From CAYLYM01 sp964387645 (lineage in GTDB: Bacteria > Calditrichota > Calditrichia > RBG-13-44-9), in assembly GCA_964387645.1 (NCBI GenBank), contig CAYLYM010000142.1, positions 1-9,442 of the forward strand: a DNA stretch of 9,442 nt, in the 5' to 3' direction. The position numbers were made by a program, and so were the translations under genes. Every line of letters starts with the position of its first letter. Positions within the stretch are counted from its first letter, which is position 1. This document shows, one piece after another, positions 1 to 5,073 of this stretch. The notes under the pieces were generated by a model. The model made no database searches, had not been told where the DNA came from, and saw only the letters and a list, made by a program, of their open reading frames with translations.

Positions 1-45
1 GGGAATTTCTGAATAAAATGCTTTTGGCAGGAATAAAACTTTCAT
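1..45 (-). CDS. Possible 5' end of a further gene, cut by the left edge
   Basis: A minus-strand frame starts with ATG at position 45 and stays open to the window edge, reading MKVLFLPKAFYSEIP. Seen: the frame is open upstream as far as a stop near position 163, and another in-frame ATG lies at 72 (MYFYGN...). No good Shine-Dalgarno sequence precedes either start. Inference: a start of the form MKxLFLPK is common in group 1 glycosyltransferases and a few other nucleotide-sugar enzymes, but 15 codons cannot establish a family, so no function is assigned. If real, this gene follows cdaA on the same strand after a gap of about 220 bases. Confidence 0.35.
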   Translation of the reverse strand, partial: MKVLFLPKAFYSEIP

Positions 46-269
46 AATCACAATATTTCCATAAAAATACATTACTTCGTTAAAATCTCTTGACGATAAT
101 TTATATCTGATTATGCATTGGAGAACAATTCTAATGCGTAATCCGAGGTGATTTTTATAAAACTATAATTCCAAAAATAATATGTAGTTGAAAATACTGA
201 TTACTTTAACTTAATTTCCAGATGAGTAATTTGGGACAATTAGATTGCTAATTATATTTAAGGTCTATC
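46..269. other. Non-coding gap downstream of cdaA
   Basis: About 220 AT-rich bases separate the cdaA stop from the possible gene at the left edge. The gap holds a long imperfect inverted repeat (109-143, listed separately) and a short one at 238-253 (AATTAG, 4-base loop, CTAATT). Neither is followed closely by a T-run on the minus strand, so I see no standard intrinsic terminator for cdaA here. No tRNA and no recognisable riboswitch was found. Confidence 0.5.
109..143. repeat. Inverted repeat / hairpin of 11+4 base pairs
   Basis: GATTATGCATT (109-119) pairs with AATGCGTAATC (133-143). AGAA (122-125) then pairs with TTCT (129-132) around a CAA loop, leaving two unpaired bases at 120-121. In plus-strand RNA the only non-Watson-Crick pair is a U-G wobble. 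In minus-strand RNA it would be an A-C mismatch. The next T-run on the plus strand (152-156) starts eight bases after the stem, which is far for an intrinsic terminator. It could be a terminator of a plus-strand gene to the left, an RNA leader structure or a protein-binding palindrome. Confidence 0.45.
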
Positions 270-1082
270 TTAAACTTCTTCTCCCCATTTTAAGATATCG
301 GCAAAACTCCTTTTTCGAGGTTGAGTTGAAGAAAAAGCTTCGGTTAATCTTTTCCGCAATCCCTCCTCAGTAAGACCTCTGGTTAAAATCCCATGTTCAG
401 CCATGGAAATCATCCCAGTTTCTTCACTTACTACAAGTACAATAGCGTTAGTTTGTTCTGACAATCCTAATGCTGCTCGATGCCGCATTCCTAATGTGGG
501 ATCAAGTTTGGGATTTTCCGTAAGTGGTAATTGACACTTAGCTGCCAATATAATGTCACTTTGAATAACAATCGCGCCATCATGAAGTGGCGAACGAGGA
601 TTAAAAATCGATAGAATAAGCGCCTTACTCACTTGAGCTTGAAGGGGAATACCCGTTTCAACAATACTTTTAATACCGGTATCACGGAGGACAACAATAA
701 GGGCACCAAAATTTTTTCGGGAAAGTTCCGAAATGGCTCCTATTACCTCGTCTATAAATCGGGTAGCCGATACCTGGACAAATCTTCTAATTAATGGATT
801 TCGCCCTAAATACAAAAGTAGACGACGAAATTCTGGCTGGAATATTATAACGAAAGCGATTACCCATACAGTTTTCAAATTGGAAAATATCCACATACTA
901 CCGCTCATATTCAATATTTCTGCCACAGTCGAAAAGAGAATAATAAGTAAAAGCCCCATCATCATTCGGGCAGCCACACTTCCTCTAAGAAATTCATAGA
1001 TTTTATAAAATATGTAAGCCACCAGAAAAATATCTAAAATGTCGATTATGGATACTGAAAGAAATCCTATGTGAAATAACAT
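270..1082 (-). CDS. cdaA: Membrane diadenylate cyclase CdaA (DacA), makes c-di-AMP
   Basis: Converts two ATP to cyclic di-AMP at the cytoplasmic membrane. The 270-residue length is normal for the family. Seen: hydrophobic segments at about residues 12-31, 38-57 and 70-83 give the usual three-helix anchor. The DAC catalytic domain follows from about 95, with the DGA motif at 168-170 (SPLHDGAIVI), the RHR motif in GMRHRAA at 198-204, and SEETG at 219-223. The ATG at 1082 is well supported by GGAG nine bases upstream. It is the last complete gene of the minus-strand series, 310 bases after folP; folP-cdaA neighbourhoods are known in several phyla. The usual Firmicutes partner cdaR (YbbR repeats) is not seen downstream. 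The ends of the domain look intact. Identification is secure; regulation is unknown. Confidence 0.95.
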   Translation of the reverse strand: MLFHIGFLSVSIIDILDIFLVAYIFYKIYEFLRGSVAARMMMGLLLIILFSTVAEILNMSGSMWIFSNLKTVWVIAFVIIFQPEFRRLLLYLGRNPLIRRFVQVSATRFIDEVIGAISELSRKNFGALIVVLRDTGIKSIVETGIPLQAQVSKALILSIFNPRSPLHDGAIVIQSDIILAAKCQLPLTENPKLDPTLGMRHRAALGLSEQTNAIVLVVSEETGMISMAEHGILTRGLTEEGLRKRLTEAFSSTQPRKRSFADILKWGEEV

Positions 1083-1392
1083 GAAAAATTACTCCATCCA
1101 ATTTTTAAGAATTTTTAACTACTTTTAAAATCTCTATAATACAATTGTTTAATCTTTTATTGCTTTTCAATCTGAATTTATTTTTCGGATTCCCGGAGTA
1201 ATTTAAATCAAATCATTTCTATTGTTACACATGAGTAAATTACCGTTGAGACATAAATCAACTATAAGTTTGAGTAAATATTGTATAGCTTAAGAATTTA
1301 ATTTACACTGCTTGATCTTTACAATATTCTAACTTTTATAATCTTCTAAAAAACATTTAGTTTCAATAATTTTAATATCTACTTCAATAATA
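1083..1392. other. 310-base AT-rich gap between folP and cdaA
   Basis: No gene or tRNA is visible. Reading towards cdaA, a possible sigma-70 promoter is TTGAAA (1361-1366) and GATTAT (1338-1343) with a 17-base spacer, which would give a leader of roughly 250 bases. A lone -10-like TATTAT lies closer, about 50 bases before the start codon, without a matching -35. Such matches are expected by chance in DNA this AT-rich. I see no intrinsic terminator for folP. The cdaA Shine-Dalgarno GGAG is at 1092-1095. The gap suggests cdaA may be transcribed separately from folP, but this is inference. Confidence 0.5.
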
Positions 1393-2559
1393 TTAATGAA
1401 ATTTTCGCTCACAAATAGCTCTGGTAATTTCCACAACCTGACGCATTTCTGCTACATCATGGACCCGAACAATATGTGCACCATTTAAAATACAAGCACT
1501 AACAGCAGCAGCAGTACCCAACAAACGTTGATCTACAGGCAAATTTAATGTTTTCCCAATAAAAGATTTACGGGAAGGCCCTATAAGAATGGGAAATCCC
1601 AGGCCCTTAAGCTCTTTTAACCTTCGGATAATTTCAAAATTATCCTCCAATCGTTTACCAAAACCAATGCCCGGATCAACAATGATTTGTTGGATTCCGA
1701 ATTCATTAGCTCGTTCAATTTGATTGGCAAGAAATGAATAGATTTCTTCCATCAGATTTTCGTAGTGTGGATTTTTTTGCATATCCCGTGGCGTTCCTTT
1801 AATATGCATTAGAACGACCGGGACATTAAACTCTGCCACCACTTCAACCATTTTCCTATCAAAATTCAATCCACTAATATCATTCACAATATCTGCTCCC
1901 TCTTCGAGTGCCCGCCTGGCGATTTCTGCTTTATACGTGTCGATTGAAATAGGTAAATCAACCTTTTTTCGAATTTCTCTAAATACTGATTTAATTCTTC
2001 TCCATTCTTCTTCTAGCTCCACAATCTCAGACCCGGGACGGGTGGATTCAGCACCAATGTCGATTATATCTACGCCAGCTTCAACCATATCCAAAGCATG
2101 GATAATAGCCTTTTTCGGATCGAGATATCTTCCCCCATCAGCAAATGAATCCGGAGTCACATTCAAAATGCCCATAATTAAAGGTCGGTTTATCTCAAGC
2201 GAACCTGAAGGAATTTTAAAATGCCAACTGTTTTTTTTAAGATTTTTCCTAAAATTTAAGATTTCTTGTTTGAAGGCACTATTACCGGAACTCTCAGCAA
2301 AAATTAAATCTAAACTCGCAGGAGAAGGCAAAGAAATAATAACATCAGCAAAATTTTGTTTGAAATTTTCCCATAAAGGAAAGTTATTTTTTTTTGCAAC
2401 GCATTTTAATAAAATTGATTTTGACTTATTTATCTGAAGAAATTTTAAAGTAGCCTCTGGGTTAATCCTTTCTAAATCACGAAAATTATCAGAAATCCCG
2501 ATATGTTTCAACTCTTGCTCATAGTCTTCCATTAATGAAGAAAATAAGGGTCTAATCAC
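1393..2559 (-). CDS. folP: Dihydropteroate synthase with N-terminal extension
   Basis: Condenses 6-hydroxymethyl-dihydropterin pyrophosphate with p-aminobenzoate to dihydropteroate in cytoplasmic folate synthesis; it is the sulfonamide target. Seen in the 388 residues: the TIM-barrel domain starts near 124 and has ILNVTPDSF (131-139), DIGAESTRPG (167-176), ISIDT (204-208), VNDISG (225-230), MHIKGTP (251-257), VDPGIGFGK (294-302), GPSRKSFIG (327-335) and VRVHDV (364-369). All pterin, pABA and phosphate residues expected of the family are present, including N133, D207, N226, D295, K331, R365 and H367. The first ~120 residues lie outside this domain; typical enzymes are about 270-290 residues long. 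The start is GTG at 2559, with GAGGTGA four bases upstream, overlapping the TGA of the TPR gene by four bases, so translation is probably coupled. Confidence 0.95.
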   Translation of the reverse strand: MIRPLFSSLMEDYEQELKHIGISDNFRDLERINPEATLKFLQINKSKSILLKCVAKKNNFPLWENFKQNFADVIISLPSPASLDLIFAESSGNSAFKQEILNFRKNLKKNSWHFKIPSGSLEINRPLIMGILNVTPDSFADGGRYLDPKKAIIHALDMVEAGVDIIDIGAESTRPGSEIVELEEEWRRIKSVFREIRKKVDLPISIDTYKAEIARRALEEGADIVNDISGLNFDRKMVEVVAEFNVPVVLMHIKGTPRDMQKNPHYENLMEEIYSFLANQIERANEFGIQQIIVDPGIGFGKRLEDNFEIIRRLKELKGLGFPILIGPSRKSFIGKTLNLPVDQRLLGTAAAVSACILNGAHIVRVHDVAEMRQVVEITRAICERKFH

Positions 2560-2570
2560 TTTTTCACCTC
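2556..2570 (-). promoter_or_regulatory. folP ribosome binding site and 4-base stop/start overlap
   Basis: On the minus strand GAGGTGA (2564-2570) precedes GTGA (2556-2559), where the folP GTG start and the TPR-gene TGA stop share bases. The Shine-Dalgarno match is strong and well spaced. This decides the GTG start over the downstream ATG at codon 10 and points to translational coupling of the two genes. Confidence 0.75.
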
Positions 2571-4184
2571 ACTATCTAGCGGTTCCCCCATTGCTTTGAG
2601 ACATTGTTGAATACCTTTCATAGCCTGATAAGCATATAAATCATTATCGCCTTTCTTATGTTTTACTCGATATCTGAATCTTTCCAGAGCCTTTTTATAC
2701 TTTCCTTCATCAAGAAAAATTGCACCTAAATAAAGATGGGCATCTAAATAATCACCATAATCTATGGCACGCTGAAAGTAGATTTTTGCCTCATTAAGTT
2801 TGCCCCATTCATAATACAAAACCCCAATATTGTAATTTATCCTTCCATTTTTTGGCAATAAGGAGTCTGCTTTTTGAAAGGCCTGGAGAGCAGCCGCTCG
2901 TTGCGCTTGTCGTGAATATATTTCGCCAAGCATATTCCAAACTTCCGGGGAATATGGATTGATCTTCAAATATCTTTCTAAAAAATCTTTAGCAAAATTT
3001 GGTGATGGTGTATAAGCAGGATGATTTTCTAAAATATATTGACTCCATTTCAAAAGTACGGTTTCTTCAATCGGATCAATGGCTAATATTTTTTGGTAAA
3101 TTTCTCGTACCCCATTAAACCCAAATTCCCTGTAACGGGATGGATGCAAAAAACTTAAATTGAATAAGACATCAATATTAAAAGGATTGTCGATATAAGC
3201 TTTTTCTAAAAATACTTCTGCATTTGAGAATTCTTCTTCCCAGATAAAACTCTCGGCAATCATTAAATTTGCCATAGGATTTTCAAATCCTTCACGTAAC
3301 AATTTTAAAAGCACTGAACGGGCAGCCTGCAATTTTTTTTGCCATTCAGGTTGGATATCTAAATATAGATTTTTTGGAGGATTTGCCTGTCTTTCTAAAC
3401 CAGCCAATCTGATACGGGTGTACTGCAACCACATTTCTCGGAATCGATCAATTTCGGTTTTACCCGATTTCCGAATTAATAATTTTTCTGCCTGCCGGTA
3501 ATTTCCTCTGAAGAAGTTCCACTTTCCTAATTCCAATACACTATCCAAGGGTACAATAACATTAGCTTGGGTTTGGGAAACAAACGGTAATAAATCACCA
3601 AATTCTTTTCTCACCCATTCTAAAAACAGCGATATGTCTTTTAATTGAAACCAGGTTTTACTTTTCTTTACTATTTTTCCGGAAGGATAACGATAAAAAA
3701 CAAGTTCAGCAGTTATTTTTTCGGAATGTTTTTCAATACTTCCACTTAACACTGAATGAACAGGCATTTTACTATAAATTCTCTGCCGAAAAGGTCTTTG
3801 ATCAATGGAATCGGTTGGCGTTATATGATACAACCAATAATAAGGAAAAGAAAAATGCCTTTTACTTTTGAAAGGTTGCAGAGAGGCCGAAATCAATTGA
3901 GTAAGATAATGTCCCAACCAATTATCTTTTGTATTCGATTCAAACAGGTCCACTGTATACCTTTTATTTATCTGATAAGGAGGATCATTAACCCATATAA
4001 ATACATATAAAATGGTTATAAAAAGAACAGAAATAATTAACCACCGGTAAAAATGTTTTCGATTAAATAACTCATTTACTCGCCTCATAAAGAGTAAAAC
4101 AAAAAACACAGTAAGAATAACCAGAAAATACAACCCAATCCCCCCGGGGACATTTCCAGAAAGATATTCAATCAAATTTTCCAT
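2556..4184 (-). CDS. Membrane-anchored TPR protein with TolB/FlgO-like region
   Basis: A 542-residue protein of no family I can name. Seen: hydrophobic segments at about 17-33 and 47-64, with a basic loop between them (RR at 34-35, RK at 42-43). By the positive-inside rule that loop is cytoplasmic, and both the N-terminus and the large C-terminal part are periplasmic. Residues ~75-205 run YTVDLFESNTKDNWLGHYL... then VLSGSIEKHSEKITAELVFY (145-164) and PSGKIVKKS, a pattern like the TolB N-terminal/FlgO-type fold that often precedes TPRs in such proteins (inference). TPR-like helical repeats follow at about 214-240, 302-335, 413-446, 447-479 and 480-513. The ATG at 4184 lacks a good Shine-Dalgarno (AAAGA only). 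A putative promoter lies about 125 bases upstream. The TGA overlaps the folP GTG. It may be a scaffold or envelope assembly protein; the function is unknown. Confidence 0.85.
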   Translation of the reverse strand: MENLIEYLSGNVPGGIGLYFLVILTVFFVLLFMRRVNELFNRKHFYRWLIISVLFITILYVFIWVNDPPYQINKRYTVDLFESNTKDNWLGHYLTQLISASLQPFKSKRHFSFPYYWLYHITPTDSIDQRPFRQRIYSKMPVHSVLSGSIEKHSEKITAELVFYRYPSGKIVKKSKTWFQLKDISLFLEWVRKEFGDLLPFVSQTQANVIVPLDSVLELGKWNFFRGNYRQAEKLLIRKSGKTEIDRFREMWLQYTRIRLAGLERQANPPKNLYLDIQPEWQKKLQAARSVLLKLLREGFENPMANLMIAESFIWEEEFSNAEVFLEKAYIDNPFNIDVLFNLSFLHPSRYREFGFNGVREIYQKILAIDPIEETVLLKWSQYILENHPAYTPSPNFAKDFLERYLKINPYSPEVWNMLGEIYSRQAQRAAALQAFQKADSLLPKNGRINYNIGVLYYEWGKLNEAKIYFQRAIDYGDYLDAHLYLGAIFLDEGKYKKALERFRYRVKHKKGDNDLYAYQAMKGIQQCLKAMGEPLDSEVKK

Positions 4185-4307
4185 AAAACATCTTTAATTT
4201 TAATTGATTTCATTCTCGAAATTGAACTTCCTTAGATATCGAAATTATGACTAATTTAAAAAAAGCAAAAGTAATTTTTAATAATTAAAATAAGTCTACT
4301 TCATCTC

Positions 4308-4336
4308 ATTATCTAATTGTTTAACACAATTGTTAA
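4308..4336 (-). promoter_or_regulatory. Putative sigma-70 promoter for the TPR-folP pair
   Basis: On the minus strand TTAACA (4331-4336, 5 of 6 to the -35 consensus) is followed after exactly 17 bases by GATAAT (4308-4313, 5 of 6 to the -10 consensus). This is the best promoter match I found in the window, and it lies in the largest gap upstream of the TPR gene on the correct strand. High local AT content raises the chance of a false match. Confidence 0.5.
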
Positions 4337-4341
4337 AGCAA
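4317..4341. promoter_or_regulatory. Inverted repeat over the promoter, possible operator
   Basis: TTTAACA (4320-4326) and TGTTAAA (4331-4337) are perfect 7-base arms around CAAT. The flanking TTG (4317-4319) and CAA (4339-4341) extend the match with one extra base. The repeat covers the putative -35 element and the -35/-10 spacer, a standard position for a repressor site. I cannot assign it to a regulator family. It could instead be an AT-rich chance palindrome. Confidence 0.4.
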
Positions 4342-4464
4342 TAACATAAACTCTATGAAAAGAAAAACAAAGTATTCATTGGAGTTTTAGATTTTCAAAA
4401 TATTGAGATATGAGGATGGCAGATTCAAAATTAGATAAATATCGTCTAGATCATTAGTAAATTA

Positions 4465-5007
4465 TCATTTAAATAATTGATTAAATTGCAAACGCTCTAT
4501 AGAAATTTCTCCTCTTAAGGCCTGAGTTACCATTCGAACTACATCTTTTTTACTTCCTCGCATACTCACACATAACTGCTGAGCCTCAATAACTACGATT
4601 GTTCCACGTGGCTTAAGCTGCTCCATTATTGCATCAGCAATTTGATGGGTTAATCTTTCCTGTAATTGCAAACGTCTTGAATAAATTTCCACCAATTTTG
4701 TCAAGGTGGAAAATCCTGCTACAAGATTATTTTGCGGTGCATAAGCCAGATGGACTTTACCAAAAAAGGGCAATAGATGATGTTCGCACATACTGTAAAA
4801 AGGGATATCCTTGATTAAAATAATATCATCGCCCACTTCCTCAGAAAAGCCCGCTTCAATTTCAGGCTTTTGATTTATCCCAGAAAGGATTTCTTCGTAC
4901 ATTTGTGCAACTCTTTTAGGAGTATCTTTAATACCATCTCGGTAAACATCCTCTCCCACCCCCTCAAGAATTAAACGGACACCCTTTTCAATTTTTGCAA
5001 GATCCAT
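4465..5007 (-). CDS. folE: GTP cyclohydrolase I (FolE), active site atypical
   Basis: FolE converts GTP to 7,8-dihydroneopterin triphosphate, the first step towards folate and other pterins, and acts as a cytoplasmic multimer. Seen with the start at 5007 (180 residues): DTPKRVAQMY at 28-37, zinc and catalytic region CEHH at 74-77, RRLQLQERLT at 111-120 and CVSMRG at 146-151, with zinc ligands C74, H77 and C146 in place. Odd: compared with E. coli, Lys136, Arg139 and His179 correspond to Thr101, Lys104 and Gln144, and the segment after MRG lacks the usual KPG. The ATG at 5007 has AGGAG seven bases upstream. The frame is also open upstream through a terminator hairpin to an ATG at 5064 and a GTG at 5073. 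Family membership is secure; normal activity is less so. Confidence 0.9.
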   Translation of the reverse strand: MDLAKIEKGVRLILEGVGEDVYRDGIKDTPKRVAQMYEEILSGINQKPEIEAGFSEEVGDDIILIKDIPFYSMCEHHLLPFFGKVHLAYAPQNNLVAGFSTLTKLVEIYSRRLQLQERLTHQIADAIMEQLKPRGTIVVIEAQQLCVSMRGSKKDVVRMVTQALRGEISIERLQFNQLFK

Positions 5008-5014
5008 GTCTTTT

Positions 5015-5019
5015 CTCCT
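5015..5019 (-). promoter_or_regulatory. Ribosome binding site deciding the folE start
   Basis: AGGAG on the minus strand stands seven bases before the ATG at 5007, directly after the T-runs of the terminator. It supports the 180-residue form MDLAKIEKG. A second, weaker site, AGGTGG (5069-5074), stands five bases before an in-frame ATG at 5064 upstream of the hairpin. Confidence 0.7.
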
Positions 5020-5058
5020 AAAAAATGAAAAAGCCGAACCTATTTGGCTCGGCCTTTT
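5020..5058 (-). terminator. Intrinsic terminator between ftsH and folE
   Basis: On the minus strand GCCGAGCC (5046-5053) pairs with GGTTCGGC (5033-5040), eight pairs with one G-U, around the loop AAATA. TTTTT (5028-5032) follows at once, then CA and TTTTTT (5020-5025). An AAAA at 5055-5058 can lengthen the stem against the first T-run. It begins about 16 bases after the ftsH stop and ends at the folE ribosome binding site. It would end most tilS-hpt-ftsH transcripts, or act as an attenuator for folE. Confidence 0.85.
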
Positions 5059-5073
5059 GAACATTAATTCCAC

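Larger units (their letters stand above)
4185..4464. other. 280-base AT-rich gap between folE and the TPR gene
   Basis: No gene is visible here. On the minus strand the gap contains a near-consensus promoter (4308-4336) and an overlapping inverted repeat (4317-4341), both listed separately. The putative transcript start would be near 4301, leaving an untranslated leader of about 117 bases. No intrinsic terminator is obvious after the folE stop. Confidence 0.55.

Noticed and set aside
1..47. C-terminal end of a plus-strand gene (frame ending with TAA at 45-47)
   Set aside because: Only 14 codons are visible, with no family signal. The opposite-strand start at 45 is at least as plausible and agrees with the direction of all other genes.
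1232..1279. Direct repeat TGAGTAAAT at 1232 and 1271
   Set aside because: Nine bases twice within 300 AT-rich bases is expected fairly often by chance, and the 39-base spacing fits no helical phasing.
1083..1392. c-di-AMP (ydaO-type) riboswitch ahead of cdaA
   Set aside because: A short CCGGGAATCC stretch recalls part of the consensus, but the remaining conserved blocks and stems are absent.
1937..2437. 166-codon open frame on the plus strand
   Set aside because: It lies wholly antisense to folP, which has complete family motifs. It has no family motif and no supported start.
4240..4269. Bacteroidetes-type promoter (TTTG, 18 bases, TAATTTCG) ahead of the TPR gene
   Set aside because: One mismatch, spacing slightly short, and the sigma-70-like promoter at 4308-4336 is a better match. 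Kept only as an alternative if the organism proves to use that sigma factor.
5008..5073. THF riboswitch upstream of folE
   Set aside because: The space between ftsH and folE is only 66 bases and is filled by the terminator and ribosome binding site. It is too short and lacks the expected conserved elements.
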